DNA of 64,000 nt from NCBI GenBank assembly GCA_964613155.1, contig CAZTHP010000001.1:1-64000 (forward strand), written 5' to 3'. The position numbers and the translations under genes were made by a program. Positions 1 to 8,779 of the stretch are shown in pieces. Below the pieces are notes generated by a model. It was not told the origin of the DNA. It made no database searches and was given only the letters and a program-made list of their open reading frames with translations. The first letter of the stretch is position 1, and the number at the start of each line of letters is the position of its first letter. Source of the stretch: TWA4 sp964613155. Its GTDB lineage: Bacteria; Bacillota; Clostridia; Lachnospirales; Lachnospiraceae.

Positions 1-2
1 TG

Positions 3-875
3 CTGGTTATGATTTTCATGATGCTGCCAAGATCTTCTGTTTCTGCGAAACGTGTTAATGAAGTACTTGATACCGTTCCTTCAATTAAGAATGGTGTTAC
101 TTTAGAAGGTAAAAAAGATGTTGTCGGTGAAGTAGAATTTAAAAATGTATTCTTCCGCTATCCAGATGCCGAAGAAGATGTGCTCCACAACATTTCTTTC
201 ACAGCAAAGAAGGGAGAGACCGTTGCGTTTATTGGTTCTACCGGATGCGGAAAGAGTACAGTGGTGAATCTTGTTCCTAGATTTTATGATGCAACAAAAG
301 GTGAAGTGCTGATAGATGGCATAAATGTAAAAGAATACGATGAAAAAGTACTTCGTAATAAAATTGCTTATGTTTCACAAAAAGCAATACTTTTTTCAGG
401 TTCTGTTCGTTCCAATATTGCGTATGGAAGTAACGGAAAGAGTGATCCTACAACAGAAGAAGTGATGGAAGCAGTGGAGGTTGCACAGGCAAAAGAATTT
501 GTAGACGGTTTGGAAGGTACTTATGACGGCTATGTAGCACAAGGCGGAACAAACTTCTCAGGCGGACAAAAACAGCGTCTTTCTATTTCCCGTGCTATTG
601 CAAGAAAAGCAGAAATTATGATCTTTGATGATTCATTTTCAGCACTTGATTATAAAACAGACCGTATACTTCGTAAAGCACTGGATGAAAAGTGTGCGGA
701 TGTGACAAGATTAATCGTAGCACAGCGTATCGGTACGATTCGTGATGCGGATAAGATTATTGTTTTAGACGAAGGACGTGTTGTTGGTATGGGTAAACAT
801 GATGAGTTGATGAAAAACTGCGAAGTTTATCAGCAAATTGCTCTTTCACAGCTTTCAAAGGAGGAATTGGCATAA
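3..875 (+). CDS. ABC exporter half-transporter, ATPase part (5' end cut by window edge)
   Basis: This is the C-terminal part of a fused membrane/ATPase ABC exporter subunit; the reading frame is open to the window edge, so the membrane domain lies upstream. The nucleotide-binding domain shows Walker A (GSTGCGKST), the signature FSGGQKQR and Walker B ending IFDDSFSALD. The catalytic Glu after Walker B is Asp and the switch His is Gln (IVAQRIGTI), as in the degenerate site of heterodimeric exporters such as TM287/288. Its stop overlaps the start of the next subunit by one base, so the two are translated together and probably form the heterodimer. Substrate (drug, lipid or peptide) cannot be told from sequence. 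Confidence 0.9.
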   Translation: MVMIFMMLPRSSVSAKRVNEVLDTVPSIKNGVTLEGKKDVVGEVEFKNVFFRYPDAEEDVLHNISFTAKKGETVAFIGSTGCGKSTVVNLVPRFYDATKGEVLIDGINVKEYDEKVLRNKIAYVSQKAILFSGSVRSNIAYGSNGKSDPTTEEVMEAVEVAQAKEFVDGLEGTYDGYVAQGGTNFSGGQKQRLSISRAIARKAEIMIFDDSFSALDYKTDRILRKALDEKCADVTRLIVAQRIGTIRDADKIIVLDEGRVVGMGKHDELMKNCEVYQQIALSQLSKEELA

Positions 876-2722
876 TGGAAAATAAAGAATATGAATTCGG
901 ACAAGCCCAGAAAAAAGTACACCGAGGACCGGGCGGTCCAGGTGGAAGAATGGGTGGCGGCGAACAAGCCAAAGACTTGGTGGGTACCTGGAAAAAGTTA
1001 CTGTGCTATTGTAAGACTTATGCAGCAGCGTTTGTAGTTGCAATCGCATGTGCTGTAATCGGTACAATATTACAGCTTCTGGGGCCTGATAAGTTATCAG
1101 AAATATCGAAATATATTGAAGAAGGTCTCTTAACAGGAGAAATTGCATTAGATTCCATATTTACGATCGGTATGATTCTCGTTTTCTTTTATGCAGCAAG
1201 CTGGATTCTTGCTACTGTACAGCATTGGATCATGGCGACGATTACACAGAAGGTATCAAAATCTATGCGTGGAGACATTGTGTACAAGATTAATCGATTG
1301 CCGATGTGGTATTACAACCGTAATTCGACAGGTGATGTGTTGTCTCGTGTAACGAATGATGTAGATACAATTGGACAGTCTTTGAATCAGAGTATCGGAA
1401 ATCTGGTTTCACAGGTGGTATTGTTCCTGGGCAGTCTTGTCATGATGTTTATTACAAACTGGATTATGGCGTTAACTGCTGTGGCGGCAACATTGTTAGG
1501 ATTTGTCCTTATGATGTTGATCATGGGCAGAAGCCAGAAATATTTTGTGCGTCAGCAGAGAGCTTTAGGTGCACTGAATGGACATATTGAAGAAATTTAT
1601 GCAGGTCATACGGTAGTAAAAGCGTATAACGGAGAAGAACAGGCAATTAAAGTTTTTGATGAAATGAACAGCAGTTTAAGGGAGAGTGGTTTTAAAGCAC
1701 ATTGCCTTTCTGGTTTGATGATGCCATTGATGACCTTTATTGGAAATTTTGCTTATGTGGCAGTCTGTATAGTTGGTGGAATTATGGCGTTAAATGGTAC
1801 GATTGATTTTTCTGTTATTGTTGCTTTTGTATTGTATGTACGTTATTTTACACAGCCACTTTCACAGATGGCACAATCTATGCAGACGCTTCAGTCAGCA
1901 GCAGCGGCTGGAGAGCGTGTGTTTGAATTTTTGGAAGCAGAGGAAATGGAGGATGAAAGTGCCAAGATCAAGAAACTTGAGAACGTGAAGGGCTCTGTTG
2001 AATTTGATCATGTGAAGTTTAGATATGAAGATTCCGATAAAACGATTATTCCTGATTTTTCTGCATCTGTAAAAGCAGGACAAAAAATAGCAATTGTAGG
2101 TCCTACTGGTGCAGGTAAGACGACAATGGTCAATTTGTTGATGCGTTTTCACGAAATACAGGGAGGCGAAATTCGAATTGACGGCGTTTCTACAAAAGAT
2201 GTAAAACGTGAGGATGTACATGAACAATTCTGTATGGTATTGCAGGATACATGGTTGTTTGAAGGTACGGTAAAGGAAAATCTGGTGTATTCTACACCGA
2301 ATGTAACGGATGATAAGATTGAAGAAGCCTGCAAGGCAGTAGGTTTACATCATTTTATCAAAACATTGCCGAAAGGATACGATACCATACTGACGGATCA
2401 AGTTAATTTATCACAGGGACAGAAACAGCAGCTTACAATCGCACGTGCAATGATTGCAGATAAGCCGATGTTGATTTTAGATGAGGCAACCAGTTCTGTT
2501 GATACAAGAACTGAGTTACTGATTCAGGAAGCTATGGATCAGCTGATGCATGGAAGAACTTCTTTTGTAATCGCACACCGACTTTCTACGATCAAGAACT
2601 CTGATCTGATTCTGGTTATGAAAGATGGGGATATTATTGAGAAAGGTACTCATGATGAATTAATTGAAATGAACGGTTTCTATGCAGAACTTTACAACAG
2701 CCAGTTTGAACAGGCTTCTTGA
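875..2722 (+). CDS. ABC exporter half-transporter, permease/ATPase fusion
   Basis: This 615-residue protein is a full-length MdlB-like exporter subunit: a Gly-rich N-terminal tail (about residues 12-30), a six-helix exporter domain (about 45-330) and an ATPase domain (about 375-610). It has Walker A GPTGAGKTT, Walker B LILDEATSSVD with the catalytic Glu, and the switch His in IAHRLSTI. Its own signature is altered to LSQGQKQQ. Combined with the degenerate Walker B of its partner, this leaves one competent composite ATP site, the usual arrangement in heterodimeric exporters. A hairpin terminator follows about 60 bases downstream. Confidence 0.93.
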   Translation: MENKEYEFGQAQKKVHRGPGGPGGRMGGGEQAKDLVGTWKKLLCYCKTYAAAFVVAIACAVIGTILQLLGPDKLSEISKYIEEGLLTGEIALDSIFTIGMILVFFYAASWILATVQHWIMATITQKVSKSMRGDIVYKINRLPMWYYNRNSTGDVLSRVTNDVDTIGQSLNQSIGNLVSQVVLFLGSLVMMFITNWIMALTAVAATLLGFVLMMLIMGRSQKYFVRQQRALGALNGHIEEIYAGHTVVKAYNGEEQAIKVFDEMNSSLRESGFKAHCLSGLMMPLMTFIGNFAYVAVCIVGGIMALNGTIDFSVIVAFVLYVRYFTQPLSQMAQSMQTLQSAAAAGERVFEFLEAEEMEDESAKIKKLENVKGSVEFDHVKFRYEDSDKTIIPDFSASVKAGQKIAIVGPTGAGKTTMVNLLMRFHEIQGGEIRIDGVSTKDVKREDVHEQFCMVLQDTWLFEGTVKENLVYSTPNVTDDKIEEACKAVGLHHFIKTLPKGYDTILTDQVNLSQGQKQQLTIARAMIADKPMLILDEATSSVDTRTELLIQEAMDQLMHGRTSFVIAHRLSTIKNSDLILVMKDGDIIEKGTHDELIEMNGFYAELYNSQFEQAS

Positions 2723-2784
2723 GAAAGGGGATAGATTTGTAATTCATTTGCAACACTTCTCCGTAAAAATCCAGTAAAATTAAT

Positions 2785-2845
2785 AAAAAAGAGTCATTGT
2801 TGGGAATGATAGGGATATGATTCCTCAAAACAGTGACTCTTTTTT
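2785..2845 (+). terminator. Terminator after the ABC exporter pair
   Basis: An A-rich arm followed by GAGTCA-TTGTT pairs with AACA-TGACTC and runs into a T tract. It closes the exporter operon. Confidence 0.8.
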
Positions 2846-2902
2846 AATGTTTAACAATTTTTATTTACACAAAAAGGAAACGTTTGGTTCTGGAAATACT
2901 AT

Positions 2903-2931
2903 TTGACAGGAGCTGATTAAATAATTATAAT
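2903..2931 (+). promoter_or_regulatory. Consensus sigma-A promoter for the amino-acid ABC operon
   Basis: TTGACA and TATAAT are separated by exactly 17 bases; both hexamers are perfect consensus. The expected transcript start is near 2938, giving a leader of about 130 bases before the binding-protein gene. Confidence 0.85.
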
Positions 2932-2945
2932 AAAACAAACAGTAG

Positions 2946-2997
2946 TGCTTTAAAGTGCCTTTATTCCATGTTGATTAATTTGGGACTTTAAAGTGTT
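2946..2997 (+). promoter_or_regulatory. Two copies of a CTTTAAAGTG half-palindrome, possible operator
   Basis: GCTTTAAAGTG at about 2948 and ACTTTAAAGTG at about 2986 lie 38 bases apart just after the predicted transcript start. Each is close to the palindrome CACTTTAAAGTG. The position fits repressor binding; no regulator is identified. Confidence 0.4.
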
Positions 2998-3070
2998 CTA
3001 TAACGTTTTGAGCATGTCTTGATGATAAGGATTTGACATGTTCCAGGAAAGTTTATATGGAGGTATCAAA

Positions 3071-3874
3071 ATGAAAAAGTGGATGGCATCATTATTATGT
3101 GTATGCATGGCAGCTGCAATGTTAGTTGGTTGCGGCAGCTCACAGACGAAGGAGACGGAATCAAAAGCAGATACTGCGAATAATGCAGCAGGAAGTGATA
3201 AGACATGGATCGTTGCAACCGATACAGTATTTAAGCCTTTTGAATATACCAACGAGAACAATGAATTCGTTGGTATCGACGTTGATCTTTTAGCAGCAAT
3301 CGCAGAAGATCAGGGATTTAAATATGAACTTCAAAGTTTAGGTTGGGATGCTGGTGTTGCAGCAGTTCAGGCTGGTCAGGCAGATGCTTTGATCGCTGGT
3401 GCTACAATTAAGCAGGAACGTATTGATTCTGGCTGGATCTTCTCAGATGGATATTACAATGCAACACAGACTTTTGTAGTAGCAGAAGGCAGTGACATTG
3501 ACAGTTATGAAGATCTGAAAGGCAAGAATGTAGCAGTAAAGAACGGAACCGCTGGTGCTGATTTTGCAAACAGCTTAAAGGATGAATATGGATTTACCGT
3601 AACAGTATTTGAAGATTCACCGACTATGTACCAGGATGTTATTCTGGGCAACAGCGTTGCTTGTGTAGAAGATACACCGATTATGGCAAGTTCCATTAAA
3701 GAAGGCGGATTAGCACTTCAGATTCCCGAAGGAATGGAAAGTGAAGGCGCTCCTTACGGTTTTGCAATTATGAAGGAAAAGAACCAGGAGCTTCTGGATA
3801 TGTTCAATAAAGGTCTTGCAAATATCAAAGCAAATGGAACCTATGATCAGATTATTGATAAATACCTGAAATAG
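3071..3874 (+). CDS. Amino-acid ABC transporter substrate-binding lipoprotein
   Basis: This 267-residue family-3 solute-binding protein has a lipoprotein signal peptide (MKKWMASLL..., lipobox LVGC near residue 22) and the fold typical of polar amino-acid binding proteins (TDTVFKPFEY, ...FVGIDVDLLAAIAED). It captures an amino acid outside the membrane and hands it to the permease and ATPase encoded next. The start at 3071 is chosen because GGAGG lies 8 bases before it and the signal peptide begins there; an in-frame ATG at 3038 lacks such a site. A hairpin terminator after it would raise binding-protein expression over the membrane parts. The precise ligand is not readable. Confidence 0.9.
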   Translation: MKKWMASLLCVCMAAAMLVGCGSSQTKETESKADTANNAAGSDKTWIVATDTVFKPFEYTNENNEFVGIDVDLLAAIAEDQGFKYELQSLGWDAGVAAVQAGQADALIAGATIKQERIDSGWIFSDGYYNATQTFVVAEGSDIDSYEDLKGKNVAVKNGTAGADFANSLKDEYGFTVTVFEDSPTMYQDVILGNSVACVEDTPIMASSIKEGGLALQIPEGMESEGAPYGFAIMKEKNQELLDMFNKGLANIKANGTYDQIIDKYLK

Positions 3875-3933
3875 ACAGGTTTTATATCGGATTTGTAAGA
3901 CTGACAGATCGGAATAGATAAAAGGTAACATAG

Positions 3934-3969
3934 GCGTGAGAAATTTTAAGAAAGGTTTCTCACGCTTTT
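3934..3969 (+). terminator. Attenuating terminator between binding protein and permease
   Basis: GCGTGAGAAA pairs with TTTCTCACGC and is followed by TTTTC. Genes on both sides belong to one transporter, so partial readthrough is the likely role. Confidence 0.7.
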
Positions 3970-4120
3970 CATTAGGGTACCGTAAGTATTGTGATTCATT
4001 AGAGCAAACAAAGGTCTTTTGAGTAAATGTGAGAAACTTTATGTAGTGAAAAACATTTACATGCTGCTGATAGGCCCTTAGGCTCTGACAATATTAAACT
4101 ATAGTTATGGAGGAATTTGC

Positions 4121-4789
4121 ATGATTGGCATTATAGATACATATGGGAAAATGCTGCTGACTGCTATGGGACAGACACTTTTGCTGACATTGCTCTCTTT
4201 GGTATTTGCTATGGTCATCGGTTTGATTATCGCATTGATGAATGTAGGAAAGAACAGAGTTTTCAATTTGATCGGTACGGTGTATGTGGATGCAGTTCGT
4301 GGTGTTCCGCTGATCGTATTAGCGTATTTTATTTATTTTGGTGTTCCAGCAGGAGTACAGACATTAGGATTTTCTGATTTCCGTCTGACTGCGTTAAAAG
4401 CAGGTACGATCGCGTTGGCGATGAACTGCGGTGCTTATATGGCAGAGATTATCCGTGCGGGTATTGAAAGTGTTGATAAAGGACAGATGGAAGCGAGCCG
4501 AAGCCTTGGATTAAGTTATGGAAAGAGTATGCGTCGCGTTGTGCTTCCGCAGGCAATCCGGACGATGATCCCTTCGATTATCAACCAGTTTATCATTACC
4601 TTAAAAGATACTTCAATCCTTTCCGTTATCGGATTCCCGGAACTTACCAATACCGGTAAGACAATTATGGGTAATACCTTTAAGAATCTTCAAACCTGGG
4701 CAATTGTTGGTTTGATGTATATGATAGTAATCGTAACACTCAGTAAGATTGCTAAGCAATTGGAAAGGAGACTGAATCGTGGCAGATAA
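4121..4789 (+). CDS. Amino-acid ABC transporter permease
   Basis: This 222-residue integral membrane protein matches the His/Glu/Gln/Arg/opine permease family (GlnP/HisM type). It has about five hydrophobic segments and the ATPase-contact loop around EASRSLGLSYGKSMRRVVLPQA, a form of the EAA motif. The ribosome site GGAGG precedes the ATG by 7 bases. It overlaps the ATPase gene by 11 bases, indicating translational coupling. Together with the lipoprotein upstream it forms the membrane channel of an amino-acid importer. Confidence 0.92.
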   Translation: MIGIIDTYGKMLLTAMGQTLLLTLLSLVFAMVIGLIIALMNVGKNRVFNLIGTVYVDAVRGVPLIVLAYFIYFGVPAGVQTLGFSDFRLTALKAGTIALAMNCGAYMAEIIRAGIESVDKGQMEASRSLGLSYGKSMRRVVLPQAIRTMIPSIINQFIITLKDTSILSVIGFPELTNTGKTIMGNTFKNLQTWAIVGLMYMIVIVTLSKIAKQLERRLNRGR

Positions 4790-5519
4790 AGAAATCAAAA
4801 TTCATGTTGAACATCTGAAAAAAAGTTTTGGCAAATTGGAAGTTTTGAAGGATATCAACATTGAGATTGAAGAAGGCGAAGTTGTTGTTTTTTTAGGACC
4901 ATCCGGCAGTGGTAAGTCGACTTTTCTTCGTTGTTTGAATCAGTTAGAAGTTGCAACAGAAGGTAAGATCATCGTAGATGGCAGAGAAGTAACCGACCAT
5001 AAAACCGATATCAACAAACTTCGTGAAGATATTGGTATGGTATTCCAGCACTTTAATCTGTTTCCCCATATGAGCGTTTTGGATAATATTATGCTGGCAC
5101 CGGTTGAATTAAAAAAGATGACAAAAGAAGAAGCGAGAGAAAAGGGAATGCAGCTTCTGAAACGTGTTGGTATGGCAGATAAAGCAGATGTTTATCCGCC
5201 TCAGCTTTCCGGCGGACAGAAACAGCGTGTGGCAATCGCCAGATCTTTGGCGATGAATCCCAAAATCATGCTTTTTGATGAACCGACTTCTGCACTGGAT
5301 CCGGAAATGGTTGGAGAAGTTTTAAATGTTATGAAAGAGCTGGCAGCTGATGGTATGACGATGGCAGTGGTAACACATGAAATCGGATTTGCCAGAGAAG
5401 TTGCACATCGGGTTGTATTTATGGACGGTGGCTATATTGTGGAGCAGGGAACACCGGAAGAGGTCTTTAATCATCCGAAAGAAGCAAGAACCATTGATTT
5501 CCTGAATAAAGTGTTATAA
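4779..5519 (+). CDS. Amino-acid ABC transporter ATP-binding protein
   Basis: This 246-residue ATPase starts with GTG inside the end of the permease gene, with GGAG upstream. It has Walker A GPSGSGKST, Q-loop in VFQHFNLFPHM, signature LSGGQKQR, Walker B IMLFDEPTSALDPE and the switch His in VVTHEIGFARE. It belongs to the GlnQ/HisP branch that powers polar amino-acid uptake. It completes a binding protein-permease-ATPase set. Confidence 0.93.
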   Translation: MADKEIKIHVEHLKKSFGKLEVLKDINIEIEEGEVVVFLGPSGSGKSTFLRCLNQLEVATEGKIIVDGREVTDHKTDINKLREDIGMVFQHFNLFPHMSVLDNIMLAPVELKKMTKEEAREKGMQLLKRVGMADKADVYPPQLSGGQKQRVAIARSLAMNPKIMLFDEPTSALDPEMVGEVLNVMKELAADGMTMAVVTHEIGFAREVAHRVVFMDGGYIVEQGTPEEVFNHPKEARTIDFLNKVL

Positions 5520-5595
5520 GTTCTGGAATAAAGTACTGGAAATGGTAAAAACTACATTAAAAGTTGGAAATCTGTAAAGAGAGGATAGTTTTTTC

Positions 5596-6201
5596 ATGAA
5601 AAAGATTATTACCATCAGTCGTGAATTTGGTGCTGCTGGAACTACGATTGGAGTTGGTGTTGCCAGACGGCTGGGATATCAAATTTATGATAAAGCGATT
5701 ATTTTGCATGGAGCAGAGGACAGCCATGTGAATAGTCATATGGATGTAGAAAGCATACTGAAATGGGACGAGAAGGTTCAGACGGATTTTGGATTTGCGC
5801 AAAGTTTGTTTGATATTTATAATAAATCAACGAGTGAAAAGTTGTATGCGGCTCAGCGGGATGTGATGCGTAAATTGGCAGAAAAAGGCAGCTGCGTGAT
5901 CGTGGGCAGAAATGCTAATACTATTTTAAAAGAATTTGACCACACCCTTCATGTTTTTATCTATGGCGACGAAAATTGGCGTGTCGATTGGATGAAAGCA
6001 AAAAGACCGGGTGAGACAGAAGCGGCGATTCGGGAAGAATTGCGAAACGTGGACAAGGCAAGAAAGAAATACTGCAAATATTACAGCCATACAGAGTTTG
6101 GTGAGAGCAGTAATTATGATATTTGTTTGAATGTTTCCCGCTTGGGAATTGAAACCTGTATTGATCTTATCTGTCAGCTAGTTCAGAAAGAAGAAGCTTA
6201 A
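5596..6201 (+). CDS. Cytidylate kinase-like family protein
   Basis: This 201-residue protein resembles the cytidylate kinase-like family (Cytidylate_kin2). It opens with ITISREFGAAG, the place where family members carry a glycine-rich phosphate loop, and continues with TTIGVGVARRLGYQIYDK. It lies 76 bases after the amino-acid transporter, with GAGAGGA before the ATG. Members of this family are usually not the housekeeping Cmk, and their substrate is unknown. The loop here (GAAGTT) lacks the usual lysine, so kinase activity is uncertain. Confidence 0.75.
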   Translation: MKKIITISREFGAAGTTIGVGVARRLGYQIYDKAIILHGAEDSHVNSHMDVESILKWDEKVQTDFGFAQSLFDIYNKSTSEKLYAAQRDVMRKLAEKGSCVIVGRNANTILKEFDHTLHVFIYGDENWRVDWMKAKRPGETEAAIREELRNVDKARKKYCKYYSHTEFGESSNYDICLNVSRLGIETCIDLICQLVQKEEA

Positions 6202-6345
6202 CCTGTTTCTGCTAGTATAAAATTGTTTTGAAAAATAGCTGGTAGCTGGTGACGAGAAATGGAAGACTGGAGTTTGGAAACAGTTTATCTGCTAAAATCG
6301 AAAACTATACGAATGAAAAGAAAAGAATACTCTGGACAAGGGGAT

Positions 6346-6373
6346 TTGAAATAGGATACAATGAATGTACAAT
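6346..6373 (+). promoter_or_regulatory. Possible promoter for the small hypothetical gene
   Basis: TTGAAA and TACAAT are separated by 16 bases, placing the transcript start just before the AAAGGAG ribosome site of the next gene. Confidence 0.45.
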
Positions 6374-6394
6374 TTGTATGTAAAGGAGACACGC

Positions 6395-6616
6395 ATGGCA
6401 ATTTATGATGTTTTGGTAGAATCTATCAATCCCTGCGGCGGAGATCGTCACAGCCAGAAGGAATTTATCGAAGTGGAAACAGACGATCCGGTAGCATATG
6501 TAAAAGCAAATGCACAGTGGGATATTATAGATGTGACAGAAAATGCAGATGGTGACTGTACCATTACCACCGGTGACGGCAATGGTTATATCACCAAATA
6601 TGTATTTTCTGAGTAA
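6395..6616 (+). CDS. Small hypothetical protein (73 aa)
   Basis: The start at 6395 is preceded by AAAGGAG at good spacing; an in-frame ATG at 6365 lacks one. The product is acidic, soluble and without a signal peptide or membrane segment. It contains SINPCGGDRHSQKEF and alternating short strands ending in ITKYVF, suggesting a small beta-rich domain. I do not recognise the family. A degenerate repeat array and a terminator follow. Confidence 0.7.
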   Translation: MAIYDVLVESINPCGGDRHSQKEFIEVETDDPVAYVKANAQWDIIDVTENADGDCTITTGDGNGYITKYVFSE

Positions 6617-6662
6617 ACAGCTGTATTTTGCTGAATAAGCTTATTTTGTTTCCAATAAGCAG

Positions 6663-6782
6663 CGGAAACGTAAACTACGAAAAAACAAACCGTAGAATAG
6701 CAGACTGTGGAAACGCAAACCGCAGAATAGTAAACTGCGGAAAAATAAGTCGCGGAAACGCAAACCGTGGAATAGCAAAGCA
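6663..6782. repeat. Degenerate 15-bp tandem array
   Basis: About eight copies of a unit like GGAAACGCAAACCGC / AGAATAGTAAACTGC fill the gap between the small gene and its terminator. Because 15 is a multiple of three, an opposite-strand frame stays open (VCVST-like repeats), but it has no ribosome site and is probably not a gene. Confidence 0.75.
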
Positions 6783-6796
6783 TAATGTTTTTACGT

Positions 6797-6846
6797 AAGG
6801 GGCATAGCGCGAGCAGGGGATTTTGGTTCGCGCATGCCCCTTTCTT
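6797..6846 (+). terminator. Terminator before cdd
   Basis: AAGGGGCAT-GCGCGA pairs with TCGCGC-ATGCCCCTT, followed by TTCTTT. Confidence 0.8.
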
Positions 6847-6929
6847 TATAGGAATTTTGTTTTTTCAAAGAAGGCTTCTTTACATGCGGATGTGGATGCG
6901 GTAATATAGTGAAAAGCGAGGTGGAATAT

Positions 6930-7361
6930 TTGATAAATCGAATCGAACTTGCAGATTTGGCATTAAAAATGCGGAAGCGTTCCTACAGTCCGTATTCGAA
7001 TTTTTGTGTGGGTGCGGCACTTTTAACCGAAAAAGGGACGATTTATACGGGCTGCAATATCGAAAATGCGGCTTATACTCCTACAAATTGTGCAGAGCGG
7101 ACTGCATTTTTCAAAGCAATCAGTGAAGGGGAAGACCGATTTACGTCGATTGCGATTGCTGGCGGTCCAAAAGAGGCCCTGGAACCGTTGGAGGTTTGTA
7201 CACCCTGTGGAGTCTGCCTGCAGGTTATGATGGAGTTTTGCGACCCGGAAACATTTGAAATTTTATTGGTTCAAAGCAGGGAGCAGTATCAGAGCGTTTT
7301 TTTGAAAGATTTGCTTCCCAGAGGATTTGGAAGGGGGAATCTAGCGTATGAGAATGTATGA
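6930..7361 (+). CDS. cdd: Cytidine deaminase
   Basis: This enzyme hydrolyses cytidine and deoxycytidine to (deoxy)uridine. The zinc site is visible as CNIENAAYTPTNCAERTAFFKA (Cys, then the catalytic Glu of AER) and PCGVCLQ. The likely start is TTG at 6930, because AGGTGG lies 6 bases before it, giving 143 residues; GTG at 6909 is in frame but has no comparable site. Its end overlaps the phosphorylase gene by 14 bases. With the phosphorylase and add it forms a nucleoside salvage operon. Confidence 0.92.
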   Translation: MINRIELADLALKMRKRSYSPYSNFCVGAALLTEKGTIYTGCNIENAAYTPTNCAERTAFFKAISEGEDRFTSIAIAGGPKEALEPLEVCTPCGVCLQVMMEFCDPETFEILLVQSREQYQSVFLKDLLPRGFGRGNLAYENV

Positions 7362-8676
7362 TTTGATTATGAAAAAACGAGATGGTGGTACACTTTCGCC
7401 GGAAGAAATTCATTTTTTGATCCAGCAGTATGTAGCAGGTGAGATTCCGGATTATCAAATGGCTGCTTTTTTAATGGCAGTGTATTTTCGGGGGATGACA
7501 GACGAAGAAACAGCAGCAATGACGCTGGAAGTGGCACATTCTGGGGATATGGTCGATCTGTCTGGAATTGAAGGGATTAAGGTCGATAAACATTCTACGG
7601 GCGGTGTAGGAGATAAGACCACGTTGATCGTGGCTCCAATCGTAGCTTCTTGTGGTGTGAAAGTGGCAAAAATGTCTGGTCGTGGGCTGGGACATACTGG
7701 CGGCACGATCGATAAACTGGAGTCAATTCCAGGTTTTCAAACGACCTTGGATCAGGAGACTTTTTTTGAAATCGTCAATCGCACCGGTATGAGTTTGATC
7801 GGTCAATCCGGAAATTTGACACCGGCTGATAAAATGATGTATGCGCTGCGGGATGTTACGGCAACGGTTGATAGTATTCCACTGATCGCTGTTTCAATTA
7901 TGAGCAAAAAACTGGCAGTTGGCAGTGATTGTATCGTATTGGATGTGAAGACCGGCAGCGGTGCATTTATGGAAACAGTAGAGGATTCCATCACGTTGGC
8001 GACGGAAATGGTCACGATTGGCGAGAATGCTGGACGAAAAATGGCGGCACTGATCACGGGAATGGATATTCCATTAGGCAATACGATCGGCAATAGCTTG
8101 GAAGTTCAGGAAGCGGTGGAAACATTGCGTGGAAAAGGACCAAAGGATTTAACCTTTGTCAGCATAGAATTAGCAGCGAATATGCTGTATTTGGCTGGAA
8201 AAGGTAAACTGGAGGATTGCCGCAAACAGGCGGAACAGGCAATTGCAGATGGAAGTGCTTTTCAGTGTTTGTTGGCTATGGTGGAAGCGCAGGGCGGAGA
8301 TTGTTCGGTGCTGGAAGATATTTCCCTGTTTCATCAGGCGGCTTATTCTCGTGAAATTTTGGCACCAGAAAGTGGTTATCTGGCGCATATGGACACGGAG
8401 GGATGTGGCATTGCTTCGTGTATGCTGGGAGCCGGTCGGGAGACGAAAGACAGCCTGATCGATCATGCAGCAGGAATCGTACTGCAAAAGAAAACAGGAG
8501 ATTGGATTGAAAAAGGTGAGCCGATTGCCGTCTTTTATGCCGAAAACGAAGCTCGTTTTGCAGCAGCACAGGAAAAATATTATGCTTCGCTTACAATTTC
8601 TGATCAAAAACCGGAAGCAGAGCCGTATATTTATGCCCGTGTAACAAAGGACGGCATCGAACGTTTCGACCAATAA
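7348..8676 (+). CDS. pdp: Pyrimidine-nucleoside phosphorylase
   Basis: The 442-residue product matches the thymidine/pyrimidine-nucleoside phosphorylase family, which splits uridine or thymidine with phosphate into base and (deoxy)ribose-1-phosphate. The signature region DKHSTGGVGDKT and the phosphate/nucleoside loop KMSGRGLGHTGGT are intact, with KTGSGAFM further on and a C-terminal barrel-sandwich region. The start overlaps cdd, with GGAAGGGGGA upstream. Placement directly after cdd means deaminated cytidine can feed straight into this step. Confidence 0.93.
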   Translation: MRMYDLIMKKRDGGTLSPEEIHFLIQQYVAGEIPDYQMAAFLMAVYFRGMTDEETAAMTLEVAHSGDMVDLSGIEGIKVDKHSTGGVGDKTTLIVAPIVASCGVKVAKMSGRGLGHTGGTIDKLESIPGFQTTLDQETFFEIVNRTGMSLIGQSGNLTPADKMMYALRDVTATVDSIPLIAVSIMSKKLAVGSDCIVLDVKTGSGAFMETVEDSITLATEMVTIGENAGRKMAALITGMDIPLGNTIGNSLEVQEAVETLRGKGPKDLTFVSIELAANMLYLAGKGKLEDCRKQAEQAIADGSAFQCLLAMVEAQGGDCSVLEDISLFHQAAYSREILAPESGYLAHMDTEGCGIASCMLGAGRETKDSLIDHAAGIVLQKKTGDWIEKGEPIAVFYAENEARFAAAQEKYYASLTISDQKPEAEPYIYARVTKDGIERFDQ

Positions 8677-8779
8677 CCGGTCCAAACAAGTAGCAGAGCA
8701 GCTTTGTGCGAAACGCTTGCGGTAAGGCAGGAATCAGCAGAGCAGCTCTGCATAAAAAAGATAGAAATAGGTGAGATGT

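Noticed and set aside
6663..6782. CRISPR array as an explanation for the tandem repeats here and elsewhere
   Set aside because: Units are contiguous and diverged, with no constant repeat/variable spacer pattern, and no cas genes are present.
6586..6783. Minus-strand frame with VCVST-like repeats
   Set aside because: Produced by the 15-bp array being a multiple of three; no ribosome site and low-complexity product.
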